Shown: in pieces, positions 18,359-27,645 of the stretch
How the letters are laid out: each line of letters starts with the position of its first letter
Numbering within the stretch: position 1 is the stretch's first letter
NCBI GenBank assembly: GCA_927407015.1
Contig: CAKMJT010000036.1
Location: forward strand, 1-64,000
Direction: 5' to 3'
Source: an uncultured Proteiniphilum sp.
Lineage (GTDB): Bacteria; Bacteroidota; Bacteroidia; Bacteroidales; Dysgonomonadaceae
DNA length: 64,000 nt
Notes under the pieces: generated by a model
Seen by the model: the letters and a program-made list of their open reading frames with translations, nothing else
What the model was told of the DNA's origin: nothing
The model's database searches: none
Made by a program: the position numbers and the translations under genes

Positions 18359-20509
18359 TCACTCTTGATCACCTCTGTGTCCATCTGTTCTGGGAGGACG
18401 TTCCAGCAACACTTTTCGTGATAACTTGAATTTTCCTGTTCGCGGATCAATGTCAATCAGTTTCACCTGAATCTTGTCGCCTTCCTTGATGCCCGCATCT
18501 TCCACCCTCTCTAACCGTTTCCAGTCTATTTCTGAGATGTGAAGCAATCCGTCTTTTCCGGGAAGAAACTCACAGAATGCACCGTAGGGCATGACCGAAC
18601 GCACGGTAGCTTCGTAGACCTCACCCACTTCGGGTACGGATACGATTCCTTTGATCTTGTTCATGGCAGCATCTATCGATGCCTTATTGGTGGCCGACAC
18701 TTCCACACGTCCTTTGTTATCGATCTCCTGGATAGTGATGATGGCGCCGGTCTCTTCCTGGATTCCCTGAATAATCTTTCCACCCGGTCCGATGACGGCA
18801 CCGATATAATCTTTCGGTATCTCCAGCACCTCAATACGCGGAGCATGCGGCTTAAGGTCAGCTCGTGGCTCGGAGAGCGTCTCCATCATTTTGCCCATGA
18901 TGTGCTCACGGCCAACTTTAGCCTGTGCCAGTGCTTTCTCCAGAATCTCGTAGGAGAGACCATCTACTTTGATGTCCATCTGTGTGGCAGTGATACCGTC
19001 TTTGGTACCACACACCTTAAAGTCCATATCACCCAGGTGGTCTTCATCACCCAGGATATCGGAGAGAATGGCAAAATTTTGTCCCTTGTTTTCGGATATC
19101 AAACCCATGGCGATACCGCTCACCGGTTTCTTCATCTGTACGCCGGCGTCCATCAGGGCGAGTGTTCCCGCACAAACGGTAGCCATTGATGAGGAGCCGT
19201 TTGATTCAAGGATATCGGACACAACCCTTATCACATAAGGATAACCCTGTGGTATCATCCGCTTGAGTGCACGGTGTGCCAGATTTCCGTGCCCTATCTC
19301 GCGACGTCCGGTGCCGCGTTGCGGACGCGCTTCACCGGTGGAGAAGGGAGGGAAGTTATAATGGAGCAGGAAACGGTCCGTACCATGAACGAGTACATCG
19401 TCGATGATCTTCTCGTCGAGTTTCGTTCCCAGCGTAACAGTTGTCAGTGATTGCGTCTCGCCGCGTGTGAAGAGCGCCGATCCGTGGGGACCGGGAACGA
19501 AGTCCACTTCGCTCCAGATAGGACGTATTTCGGTGGTTTTACGACCATCGAGGCGTTTGCCTTCATCGAGGATTGAACGGCGCATGGCCTCTTTTTCCAC
19601 ATCGTGGTAATATTTGGCAGCCAATGCTGTTTTTGCTTCCCGTTCCTCTTCCGGTAACGATGCCATAAAATCGGTGAGGATGGCTTCAAAAGCTTCGATG
19701 CGCTGGTGTTTGTTGGGGTTCTGCGATGCAGCCACTTCGTAAGCACGCTGGTAGCATTTGCTCCACACCTGTTTGCGCAACTCTTCGTCGTTTTCTTCAT
19801 GACTGTAGGTTCTCTTAACTGTTTTACCCGCCATCTCCGCCAGTTCCATTTGTGCGCGGCAGTGTTTCCTGATCTCCTCGTGGCCAAACTTGATTGCCTC
19901 GAGCATTTCCGATTCGGATACTTCGTTCATTTCACCTTCCACCATCATGATGTTGTCGAGTGTTGCACCCACCATGATGTCGATATCGGCCTTTTCCAGA
20001 TGCTGAAAGGTGGGATTGATGACGAACACACCGTTGACGCGGGCTACGCGTACTTCTGAGATAGGTCCGTTGAAAGGTATATCGGATACTGCCAGCGCTG
20101 CGGATGCGGCCAGTCCGGCAAGTGCATCGGGCATATCTCCGCCGTCGGCAGAGAAAAGAATGACATTCACAAAAACGTCGGCATGGTAGTCGTCGGGAAA
20201 TAAGGGACGTAAAACGCGGTCGATCAGCCGGCTGGTCAATATCTCTGAATCGGAGGGTCTTCCTTCGCGTTTCATAAAACCTCCCGGAAAACGTCCGAAA
20301 GAGGCAAATTTTTCTCTGTATTCAACCTGTAGAGGCATAAAATCAGTACCCGGGGTTGCATCTTTGGCAGCACAGACAGTTGCCAACAGCAACGTGTTGC
20401 CCATACGAAGGGTCACGGAGCCATCGGCCTGTTTTGCCACCTTCCCCGTTTCGAGCGTAATCGTGCGTCCGTCTGACAACTCGATACGCTTAACAATTGG
20501 ATTCATCAT
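18359..20509 (-). CDS. pnp: Polyribonucleotide nucleotidyltransferase
   Basis: PNPase degrades RNA 3' to 5' phosphorolytically. The 716-residue protein shows two RNase PH-like halves (about 15-225 and 320-545), the all-alpha linker between them, a KH domain with [15 protein letters not shown] and a C-terminal S1 domain ([20 protein letters not shown]). The core [21 protein letters not shown] block is present. Length and domains are standard. It starts MMNPIVKR; either Met could be used. Monocistronic, with its own -7 box and terminator. Confidence 0.96.
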   Translation of the reverse strand: MMNPIVKRIELSDGRTITLETGKVAKQADGSVTLRMGNTLLLATVCAAKDATPGTDFMPLQVEYREKFASFGRFPGGFMKREGRPSDSEILTSRLIDRVLRPLFPDDYHADVFVNVILFSADGGDMPDALAGLAASAALAVSDIPFNGPISEVRVARVNGVFVINPTFQHLEKADIDIMVGATLDNIMMVEGEMNEVSESEMLEAIKFGHEEIRKHCRAQMELAEMAGKTVKRTYSHEENDEELRKQVWSKCYQRAYEVAASQNPNKHQRIEAFEAILTDFMASLPEEEREAKTALAAKYYHDVEKEAMRRSILDEGKRLDGRKTTEIRPIWSEVDFVPGPHGSALFTRGETQSLTTVTLGTKLDEKIIDDVLVHGTDRFLLHYNFPPFSTGEARPQRGTGRREIGHGNLAHRALKRMIPQGYPYVIRVVSDILESNGSSSMATVCAGTLALMDAGVQMKKPVSGIAMGLISENKGQNFAILSDILGDEDHLGDMDFKVCGTKDGITATQMDIKVDGLSYEILEKALAQAKVGREHIMGKMMETLSEPRADLKPHAPRIEVLEIPKDYIGAVIGPGGKIIQGIQEETGAIITIQEIDNKGRVEVSATNKASIDAAMNKIKGIVSVPEVGEVYEATVRSVMPYGAFCEFLPGKDGLLHISEIDWKRLERVEDAGIKEGDKIQVKLIDIDPRTGKFKLSRKVLLERPPRTDGHRGDQE

Positions 20510-20546
20510 AAATTTATTGTAATTTTTTTCTTTGTATAAAAACGTA

Positions 20547-20554
20547 CAAAGTTA
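20547..20554 (-). promoter_or_regulatory. -7 box for pnp
   Basis: The minus strand reads TAACTTTG 37 bases upstream of the pnp start codon. No clear -33 element. Confidence 0.5.
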
Positions 20555-20650
20555 ATATAAAGTTTTGATTTTTTTACCTGATGAGTTCTTTAATTTATTG
20601 AAACGTTTGGACTTGGATAACCCTGCATGGGTTTTCGCACGAGTAGAATC

Positions 20651-21124
20651 CTAGTTGATACGGTAACTCAGAGAGAAGTTCAACATGGGCCACCAGTCCA
20701 GGGTGCTTTGTGAAACAGGGAGTTCCAGCTCTTCCGCCATTCTGTCAACCCATTCCTGCCCTGCTTCGTTTACATTCCTGCTTTCCAACGCATAATTACC
20801 CTAATAAACCAATCCCAGCTCCAGTCTGAATCCAACCCGCTTTAAGGGTATGGTCCTTCCCAGGCCAATGCCAATATACGGCTTGATGCTATTTCCCATA
20901 CGCAGTTTGCCGTCAAAGCTGCCATCATCATTGGGACTGATAACGATATCTTCGTATCTTAATTCCGGTTTTTGGCCCAACTGTTGTTCCAGTTCCCGGT
21001 AGTTTCTAATCAGCCCATTTGCTTTTGTGCTGTTTGTTCCCAGATAAAAGCCCCCGGTGAGACTGAAAATACTGTTATCCACGGGATAGTAATCAAGCAG
21101 GACTTTCAAATTGGAGAAGTGGAC
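20651..21124 (-). pseudogene. Remnant of an outer-membrane beta-barrel protein
   Basis: One minus-strand frame reads FSNLKVLLDYYPVDN, then GGFYLGTN, then a glycine-rich barrel strand pair ending KRVGFRLELGLVY, followed by a TAG at 20801-20803. The same frame then continues GNYALESRN and ends WWPMLNFSLSYRIN with a stop at 20651. The C-terminal alternating hydrophobic strand is what a barrel protein should end with, so the TAG is probably a disabling Gln-to-stop change. The N-terminus and signal peptide are missing: an in-frame TGA lies immediately upstream at about 21125. No start codon other than TTG is available. I infer a truncated, inactivated outer-membrane protein of unknown role. Confidence 0.7.
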
Positions 21125-21312
21125 TCACTATTCGATTTTTTGCAAATATCGTAAAAATATTGTCAATGTCAAATAAAGGACATAAAAATTTTAGAAAAAA
21201 GATATCCCCTAAAAACAGAAGATGCTGATTAAATATTCGTAACTGAAAAACGGAGCTCTTTCCGTATTTCTCCTGAAAAATGGTTAAGTTTGCACTCTCA
21301 AAACATAGCAAT

Positions 21313-22473
21313 ATGAAGAAAAATAATTTAAAGATAATTTTAACTGTACTGATGGTGGGTGGAATGTGCGCCTGCGATAAGGGGAACAGCTTTCAGATAG
21401 AGGGGAAAATCATTGCTGCTGAAGGAGATACTATTTACTTGGTGCACCGTAATTTAGCGGGCGCTCAACTGCTCGATTCGGCGGTTCTTAAAAGCGACGG
21501 GTCGTTTTCTTTCAAACAGCAGGCACCCGCAAATCCCGAATTTTATCAGCTACGCCTTGGCAACCAGATTGCTTTTTTTGCCGTGGATTCAGTGGAAACA
21601 CTGCAGGCAGAAGCCCATGGATCGGATCTGTATCGTACATTTACAATAAAAGATTCACCGACAAACGCTCAACTGAAACAGGTAGATTCACTCGTGTCGC
21701 TAACTGCCCAAAGAATCACTGATCTGGAGAATCAACACAAAGCCAAATCGATTGATGATATGACCTTCCTGACTCAACTCGATTCTGCCCTGATTGATTA
21801 CAAAGCCGATATTTCCAGGCTGATCCTGGGAAATCCGGCGGGTGCTGCTGCATATTATGCAGTTTTCCAGAAAATAAACAGCTATCTGATTTTTGATCCC
21901 TATCAAAAGCAGGATTATGCCATGTTTGGCGCGGTGGCCACCTCCTGGAATCGTTATTATCCGGATACAGAGCGAACTAAACATTTGGTTGAATTCACCA
22001 TGAACGCGCTGAAAGTACGAAAACGTCAGGAACAACAGGCTCAATTACTGGAGAACACACCTATAGAAACGGGGACAGGGCTGCCCGATATCGTGTTATC
22101 GGAGGTAAACGGGGAGAAGGTTGCTTTATCCTCTTTGCGAGGAAAGACGGTGTTGCTCGATTTTGTGGTTTACAATGCCGATTTCTCGCCGAAGCACAAT
22201 ATGAACCTGAATACCATCTACACGCAATACCAGTCTCGCGGGTTTGAAATTTACCAGATATCTTTCGATTCCGACGAACATTTCTGGAAAACATCGGCTG
22301 ACAACCTGCCATGGATTACTGTGCGTGATCCGGAATCGGTGAATGCTCGTTTACTCTCCATGTATAACGTGAGAGAAATCCCTACCTCCTTTATTATCAA
22401 CCGAGAAGGTGATCTGATTACGCGGATTGAAGATTACGCCCGTTTATCGGCAGAACTGGAAAAAGTGTTATAA
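21313..22473 (+). CDS. DUF4369/thioredoxin-fold lipoprotein without CxxC
   Basis: The 386-residue protein begins with a lipoprotein signal (MKKNNLKIILTVLMVGG, likely lipidated Cys21), followed by a DUF4369-type beta domain (about 27-120), a helical region and a C-terminal TlpA/AhpC-like thioredoxin fold (about 255-386). In active relatives the strand after KTVLLDF is followed by a WCxxC motif; here the sequence is VVYNADFSPKHN (A289-S292), so both cysteines are absent although the cis-Pro loop (IPTSF) is kept. It is probably an envelope protein with a non-catalytic thioredoxin fold. I start at ATG 21313; an upstream in-frame codon at 21280 precedes the signal peptide. Confidence 0.85.
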   Translation: MKKNNLKIILTVLMVGGMCACDKGNSFQIEGKIIAAEGDTIYLVHRNLAGAQLLDSAVLKSDGSFSFKQQAPANPEFYQLRLGNQIAFFAVDSVETLQAEAHGSDLYRTFTIKDSPTNAQLKQVDSLVSLTAQRITDLENQHKAKSIDDMTFLTQLDSALIDYKADISRLILGNPAGAAAYYAVFQKINSYLIFDPYQKQDYAMFGAVATSWNRYYPDTERTKHLVEFTMNALKVRKRQEQQAQLLENTPIETGTGLPDIVLSEVNGEKVALSSLRGKTVLLDFVVYNADFSPKHNMNLNTIYTQYQSRGFEIYQISFDSDEHFWKTSADNLPWITVRDPESVNARLLSMYNVREIPTSFIINREGDLITRIEDYARLSAELEKVL

Positions 22474-22488
22474 AACATGATGCGGAAA

Positions 22489-22520
22489 TTTGTTTTTTCA
22501 GAATAAAGTTTTTATCTTTG
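22489..22520 (+). promoter_or_regulatory. Promoter of greA
   Basis: TTTG at 22489-22492, a 20-base spacer and TATCTTTG at 22513-22520 give a full match to the Bacteroidetes -33/-7 promoter. Transcription should start near 22527, about 98 bases before the greA start codon. Confidence 0.85.
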
Positions 22521-22544
22521 CGTCAATTACATCATGGAAAAAGG

Positions 22545-22586
22545 GAGTTCCGGTCTTATGAACATAGGCCGGAATTCTTTTTCTTT
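22545..22586 (+). promoter_or_regulatory. Terminator-like hairpin in the greA leader
   Basis: Arms at 22545-22555 (GAGTTCCGGTC) and 22567-22577 (GGCCGGAATTC) form an 11-bp stem with two G-U pairs, and TTTTTCTTT follows directly. It lies between the promoter and the greA start codon, so it would act as an attenuator or yield a short leader RNA. Confidence 0.75.
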
Positions 22587-22624
22587 GTATTGTTTTAACT
22601 GCGTTAAACTGGAGAGAAATTATT

Positions 22625-23095
22625 ATGGCTATAACGTACATGACCGAAGATGGCCTTCGGAAGTTGAAAGAAGAACTGATAGAGATGGAATCTGTACAGC
22701 GGCCGGAAATATCGCGACAGATTGCCGAGGCAAGAGACAAAGGTGATTTATCGGAAAATGCGGAGTATGATGCTGCAAAGGAAGCACAGGGAATGCTTGA
22801 GGCAAAAATCTCTCAGCTGAAAAGCCTTATAGCAAGTGCCCGCCTGATTGATGAGAGTACCATTGGTACGGATGAAGTGAAAATCATGAATAAGGTGACC
22901 ATCAAAAACGCGCAAACGAAAAAGATGATGACCTATACACTTGTATCGGAGAGTGAAGCGGATCTGAAAAGTGGTAAAATCGCTGTCAATACACCGATTG
23001 CCCAAGGCCTGATGGGCAAGAAAGTAGGTGACATTGCCCAGATTAAGGTTCCATCGGGTACAATGACCTTTGAAATAGTGGATATATCGATTTGA
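22625..23095 (+). CDS. greA: Transcription elongation factor GreA
   Basis: GreA stimulates cleavage of backtracked transcripts by RNA polymerase. The 156-residue protein has the N-terminal coiled coil with the tip acidic residues in ARDKGDLSENAEYDAAKE (Asp and Glu that chelate the catalytic Mg2+) and the C-terminal FKBP-like domain ending PSGTMTFEIVDISI. Length is normal. It has a long leader with a terminator-like hairpin and is followed after 10 bases by a HIT-family gene. Confidence 0.96.
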   Translation: MAITYMTEDGLRKLKEELIEMESVQRPEISRQIAEARDKGDLSENAEYDAAKEAQGMLEAKISQLKSLIASARLIDESTIGTDEVKIMNKVTIKNAQTKKMMTYTLVSESEADLKSGKIAVNTPIAQGLMGKKVGDIAQIKVPSGTMTFEIVDISI

Positions 23096-23105
23096 CAAAC
23101 GTACA

Positions 23106-23510
23106 ATGGCAACACTCTTTAGCAGAATTATCACCGGTGAAATACCTTCCTACTGTATCGCAGAGGACGACAGGTTCTATGCCTTCCTGGATATCAACCC
23201 GATGTCGAAAGGGCACACACTGGTAGCACCCAAACAGGAAACAGATTATCTGTTCGATCTGGATGATGCGCTGCTGGGTGACATGATGGTATTCGCCAAA
23301 AAAGTGGCGAAAGCGATAGAAGCAGCTGTCCCCTGCAAGCGGGTTGGCGTGATGGTGATCGGGCTGGAGGTGCCTCATGCACACATCCATCTGATTCCCA
23401 TACAAAAAGAAGGTGATATGAGCCTTGCCAATCCCAGGGTAAGTTTGTCGAAAGAGGAATTTGAGGAGATCGCAAAAGAAATAAGGTTTGCGTTTAAGAA
23501 ATTATATTGA
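23106..23510 (+). CDS. HIT family nucleotide hydrolase
   Basis: A 134-residue histidine-triad protein with the active-site motif HAHIHLIP near residue 90 and the conserved FLDINPMSKGHTLV. HIT proteins of this branch hydrolyse AMP-lysine-like or other nucleoside phosphoramidates; the physiological substrate is unknown. It probably shares the greA transcript. Convergent with coaA. Confidence 0.93.
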   Translation: MATLFSRIITGEIPSYCIAEDDRFYAFLDINPMSKGHTLVAPKQETDYLFDLDDALLGDMMVFAKKVAKAIEAAVPCKRVGVMVIGLEVPHAHIHLIPIQKEGDMSLANPRVSLSKEEFEEIAKEIRFAFKKLY

Positions 23511-23629
23511 AATACCCCCGTTGACCGGTCGTATTGATCTTGACAATTTGAACGATTTGAACGATGGAGCGGTTTTACCGTTTCATCTTTTTTTTACTGT
23601 TTTTGTCTTTCTCTGAGGTAAGCAGGACT

Positions 23630-24580
23630 TCAGATTTTCCGGATGCGCACTCCCCTGACAAAATGGCATTCGCCCTTTTCCAGGATCAGATCGGCCCGGA
23701 AGCGGGTAGGAAGAATATTTTGTTCCAGGTTCAGCAAATTGATCTCATCCCATACCTTGTTGGCAAATTTCAACAACTTCTTTTCCGGGTAGGAGGCATA
23801 TTTGTGAAAATAGGAACCGGGATCGAGGAAGGCTGTCTGTTGGAGTTTTTTGAATCGCTCCAGATACCATTCGCGAAGATCTCGCTCACTTGCATCCACA
23901 TAGATGGAGAAATCAAAAAAATCGGAGACGAAAACACTGCGACGCGTTTTCTTGCCTGTTGTCACCTGTAACACGTTGATACCCTCTACGATGAGAATGT
24001 CAGGACGCTCAATGGTTTGTATCTCTTCTTTGATCACATCGTAATAGAGATGTGAATAGACAGGCACCTCCAGGGTGTCCCGTCCCGATTTCACACTGGC
24101 CAGAAAGGATAACAGCCGTTTGGCATCGTAACTCTCGGGAAATCCTTTTTTATTGAGAATACCCCGGCGCTCCAGCTCTACATTAGAGTAGAGAAACCCG
24201 TCGGTGGTGATCAGCTCCACTGTGGGCTTTTCAGGTGTCATAGAGAGCAGTTTCTGGAGTACACGGGCCGTTGTACTCTTACCGGCAGCCACACTGCCTG
24301 CAATACCGATGATATAGGGAATGGGTTTACTGGTATTGTCGAAAAACTGATCCCGTTCGTTGTGCAGATTGCGGTAGTGGGTGAGATGTATTTGCAGCAA
24401 CCGAATCATCGGGATGTAAATCTCTTCTACTTCGTTGAGTGTAAGCGGCTCGTTGAGGGCCTGCAGTTTGGTGAGATCAATATCTGAAATGGGGAACATG
24501 GGATGATCCTCCAGTTTTCGCCACTCTTCCCGCGTGAAAGCACGAAAAGGCGAATAGGTAACCTCATAGGCTTTATTCAT
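23630..24580 (-). CDS. coaA: Type I pantothenate kinase
   Basis: It phosphorylates pantothenate, the first step of coenzyme A synthesis. The 316-residue protein (ATG at 24580, MNKAYEVTYSPF) has the Walker A motif GIAGSVAAGKSTT, the ELITTDGFLYSN block and the C-terminal FRADLILEKGECHFV typical of prokaryotic type I PanK. A longer frame to 24676 would run through the terminator hairpin of htpG and is unlikely. Confidence 0.95.
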   Translation of the reverse strand: MNKAYEVTYSPFRAFTREEWRKLEDHPMFPISDIDLTKLQALNEPLTLNEVEEIYIPMIRLLQIHLTHYRNLHNERDQFFDNTSKPIPYIIGIAGSVAAGKSTTARVLQKLLSMTPEKPTVELITTDGFLYSNVELERRGILNKKGFPESYDAKRLLSFLASVKSGRDTLEVPVYSHLYYDVIKEEIQTIERPDILIVEGINVLQVTTGKKTRRSVFVSDFFDFSIYVDASERDLREWYLERFKKLQQTAFLDPGSYFHKYASYPEKKLLKFANKVWDEINLLNLEQNILPTRFRADLILEKGECHFVRGVRIRKI

Positions 24581-24612
24581 TTGTCTCCTTTTATCTGGGC
24601 ACAAAGGTAAAG

Positions 24613-24647
24613 AAAAACCGATAAACAACGGCTGTTTACCGGTTTTC
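24613..24647 (-). terminator. Intrinsic terminator of htpG
   Basis: On the minus strand AAACCGGTAAACA pairs with TGTTTATCGGTTT (13 bp, one G-U) and TTCTTT follows, just after the htpG stop. It separates htpG from coaA. Confidence 0.8.
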
Positions 24648-24672
24648 TTCTGTCTTTGGATGGTTGAAAAGG

Positions 24673-26568
24673 TCAAATCATCTCAAAACTACGTTTTACG
24701 AAATTGTTCAGCGCTTCACCCTTGAGCATTCCGTTGGCCAGGAGCGCCAGGTCAACCATCTGTTTCAGCTTGTTTCCGGACGAGACCTGGGCGATGAGTT
24801 CCTCTTTATCCATTCCTTCACTGGCTGCAATCAGTTCCTTGATATAGGGATGCTGCACATTCAGCAAAACCTGGCAGGTATCCGGCATCTCTCCGTAGAA
24901 CGCCATTTGTTGCTGCATGGCCGCCATCTCCTTCATTCTCCTTGAGAATTCGTTCCGGGTGATTTGTATGGGCCTGGATGCTTCACCCAACTGCTTAAAG
25001 TCGATGTTGAATTCCGTTTTATCCATCTCGGGCAGTTGCGATTTCACCGCTTCGGTGATGGATTCTTTCTGTTTGTCGGTCAACTCCACCTTCGTGTTAT
25101 TCTCTTTTTCAATGATATGTTCGATGGCATCACTGTCTACTCTCACAAAACGGGTCTTCCCCAGTTTCTGTTCCATCAATCCGATCCAGTGTACATCCAG
25201 CTGTCCATCCATCAGCAGCACATCATACCCTTTCTCTCCGGCAGCTTCGATGTGAGCATATTGTTCCTCTTTGTCGGTGGTGTAAAGATAGATGATCTCT
25301 CCGTTTTTGTCAGTCTGGGCATTTTCAATCAGTGCCTTGTATTCCTCCAGTGTGAAATATATATTATTGCTGTTTTTTAAAAGGATAAATTTGGCTGCCC
25401 TGTCGTAGAATTTCTCTTCCGACAGCATCCCGTACTGGATGAACAGTTTCAGACTGTCCCACTTCTCTTCAAACCGGCTGCGCTCTTTCCTGAACAACTC
25501 TTCCAGCTTGTCTGCCACTTTCTTGGTGATATGATTCGAAATTTTCTTCACATTGTGATCGCTCTGCAGGTAGGAGCGGGAGACGTTCAGCGGGATATCG
25601 GGAGAATCGATTACCCCGTGCAGCAGCGTGAGAAATTCAGGTACGATCCCCTCTACCGAATCAGTTACAAAAACCTGATTGCTATAGAGCTGGATCTTGT
25701 TTCGCTGCAGATCGAGATTGCTTTTTATCTTCGGGAAATAGAGGATACCGGTGAGATGGAACGGGTAGTCCACATTCAGATGGATCCAGAAAAGCGGCTC
25801 ATCCATGATCGACATCGGATAAAGACTGCGGTAGAACCGCAGGTAATCTTCATCTTTCAATCCTGCCGGTTTCTGTTTCCAGAGAGGATTGATATCGTTG
25901 ATGATGTTGTCTTCTTCCGTATCAGTATATTTGCCATCTTTCCACTCTTGTTTTTTTCCGAAAACAACCGGTATGGGAAGGAACTTGCAGTATTTTTTGA
26001 GCAGTGAATCTATTTTCTCTTTCTCCAGGAACTCCTTGTTATCCTCATCCAGATAAAGGATAATATCAGTACCCCGATCCTGTTTTTCAACTTCTTCCAT
26101 GGTGAACTCGGGGGTTCCTTCGCAGGACCATCTCACCGCTGCTGAATCCTCTTTATAGGATTTGGTCACAATCTCCACCTTCTTCGAAACCATGAAGGTA
26201 GAGTAGAACCCTAACCCAAAATGTCCGATAATGGCATTTGCATTGTCTTTGTATTTGTCCAGAAAATCGTTGGCAGAGGATAGCGCAATCTGATTGATAT
26301 ATCTGTCCACTTCTTCATCGGTCATGCCGATACCCCGATCGGAAACAGTGAGTGTCTTCTTCTTTTTGTCGATGGATATCCTGACGGAGAGATCACCCAA
26401 TTCACCCTTGAATTCCCCCATATCGGAGAATGTTTTGAGTTTTTGGGTGGCATCAACCGCATTGGAAACTATTTCACGCACAAAAATCTCATGATCGCTG
26501 TAAAGAAACTTCTTGATGATGGGGAATATGTTATCGGTGGTTACCCCAATGTGTCCATTTTGTACCAT
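24673..26568 (-). CDS. htpG: Chaperone protein HtpG (Hsp90)
   Basis: Cytosolic ATP-dependent chaperone. The 631-residue protein begins with the GHKL ATPase domain (EIVSNAVDATQKLK, DRGIGM and GHFGLGFYSTFMVS), continues with the middle domain containing the catalytic-loop arginine region (LPLNVSRSYLQ-type SYLQSD), and ends with the dimerisation domain. The start MVQNGHIGVTTDNIFP is the family N-terminus. It is divergent from an ECF sigma factor gene, with a 425-base spacer. Confidence 0.96.
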   Translation of the reverse strand: MVQNGHIGVTTDNIFPIIKKFLYSDHEIFVREIVSNAVDATQKLKTFSDMGEFKGELGDLSVRISIDKKKKTLTVSDRGIGMTDEEVDRYINQIALSSANDFLDKYKDNANAIIGHFGLGFYSTFMVSKKVEIVTKSYKEDSAAVRWSCEGTPEFTMEEVEKQDRGTDIILYLDEDNKEFLEKEKIDSLLKKYCKFLPIPVVFGKKQEWKDGKYTDTEEDNIINDINPLWKQKPAGLKDEDYLRFYRSLYPMSIMDEPLFWIHLNVDYPFHLTGILYFPKIKSNLDLQRNKIQLYSNQVFVTDSVEGIVPEFLTLLHGVIDSPDIPLNVSRSYLQSDHNVKKISNHITKKVADKLEELFRKERSRFEEKWDSLKLFIQYGMLSEEKFYDRAAKFILLKNSNNIYFTLEEYKALIENAQTDKNGEIIYLYTTDKEEQYAHIEAAGEKGYDVLLMDGQLDVHWIGLMEQKLGKTRFVRVDSDAIEHIIEKENNTKVELTDKQKESITEAVKSQLPEMDKTEFNIDFKQLGEASRPIQITRNEFSRRMKEMAAMQQQMAFYGEMPDTCQVLLNVQHPYIKELIAASEGMDKEELIAQVSSGNKLKQMVDLALLANGMLKGEALNNFVKRSFEMI

Positions 26569-26993
26569 ATAAATATCTTTTTTAATTGTAGTTTAGCTTT
26601 AATCATTGAGCAAATAGTGTGCCATATCCACTTTCTTCCCGGATTCACTTCATATTTAACCGGATGTGTTAAATCCTGAAAGTTAACACATTGACTCCGG
26701 TTTGTTGAAACGATTTTTTTATTTAGAATGAATATAAAAAAAAGGAAGTGGCCTAATTATTACAAAGTTTTATTTTTCCAGGGATAGTATTGATATAATT
26801 TATTGCTAATCGATACCCCGCATGACCCCGGTCCGGACCTTTTAAACTAATGATAATCAGCGATTATAGGCCTGTTATTTTTTTATTAACAATCATTAAT
26901 CGTTTTTACGGCTGCAAACAGACCTGCGATTGAATTTATATCTTTATATTTGCAAAGACATCTGTTATTTAACACAACAAAAAGTCATCGCTT
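26569..26993. other. AT-rich divergent spacer with an 8-bp inverted repeat
   Basis: No gene is seen. TGTGTTAA (26665-26672) and TTAACACA (26683-26690) are perfect inverted repeats spaced by 10 bases, a plausible operator for htpG. The minus strand TAACTTTC there overlaps the right arm and differs from a -7 box only in its last base. The rest is AT-rich with no further pattern I can support. Confidence 0.45.
26945..26952 (+). promoter_or_regulatory. -7 box for the ECF sigma factor gene
   Basis: TATATTTG matches TAnnTTTG, 41 bases before the start codon. No good -33 element is visible. Confidence 0.5.
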
Positions 26994-27512
26994 ATGAAGA
27001 CAAAGAATTCTTTCGAAAAACAGTTGCTTAGTCTGCAGGACAATATGTTTAATTTCGCATTAACGCTGACTGCCGACAGGGAAGAAGCCAAAGATTTGCT
27101 GCAGGAAACAACACTTCGTGTATTGGACAACCGAGAGAAATATTATGAGAATGTAAACTTCAAAGGCTGGGTTTTTACGATTATGCATAATATTTTCGTG
27201 AATAATTACCGTAAGATTGTCAGAAGCCAAACCATCATCGATAAAACAGAAAATCTCTATCATTTGAATTTACCGCAGGATTCAGGTTTCGATACGCCTG
27301 ATGGGGCATATACCATTAAAGAGATTAACAAGGCGATCAACAGTTTTACGGATGAATATAAAGTTCCTTTCTCCATGCATGTTTCCGGATTTAAATATGA
27401 AGAAATAGCCAAACATCTGGAGTTACCGATCGGAACCGTAAAGAGCAGAATCTTCTTTGCCAGAAAAAGGCTTCAGGAATTGCTGAAAGATTTCAGATTT
27501 TATTCTGAATAA
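26994..27512 (+). CDS. ECF-type RNA polymerase sigma factor
   Basis: A 172-residue sigma-70 family protein of the extracytoplasmic type. Region 2 covers about residues 15-85 (EEAKDLLQETTLRVLDN, FKGWVFTIMHNIFVNNYRK) and region 4 about 115-165 (FKYEEIAKHLELPIGTVKSR). No anti-sigma factor gene lies next to it, unlike most ECF operons; it is a single-gene unit with its own terminator. It may belong to the stress-type ECF factors known in Bacteroides, but its regulon cannot be read here. Confidence 0.92.
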   Translation: MKTKNSFEKQLLSLQDNMFNFALTLTADREEAKDLLQETTLRVLDNREKYYENVNFKGWVFTIMHNIFVNNYRKIVRSQTIIDKTENLYHLNLPQDSGFDTPDGAYTIKEINKAINSFTDEYKVPFSMHVSGFKYEEIAKHLELPIGTVKSRIFFARKRLQELLKDFRFYSE

Positions 27513-27532
27513 AGTAAATCGATATAAAAAGA

Positions 27533-27570
27533 AAAAAACCTCTTCCTCAAAAAGAGGTTTTTTCTTTTTA
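27533..27570 (+). terminator. Terminator of the sigma factor gene
   Basis: AAAAAACCTCTT and AAGAGGTTTTTT form a 12-bp stem around a 7-base loop, followed by CTTTTTA. Confidence 0.88.
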
Positions 27571-27645
27571 TCTAAAGTTGGTATCTTTACATCCGCGATG
27601 TCGGAATGTCAAAGAGAGGTTATCATCAAATTAGTATACAGATAA

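Noticed and set aside
23564-23971. 135-codon plus-strand frame with a hydrophobic start
   Set aside because: Almost all of it is antisense to coaA.
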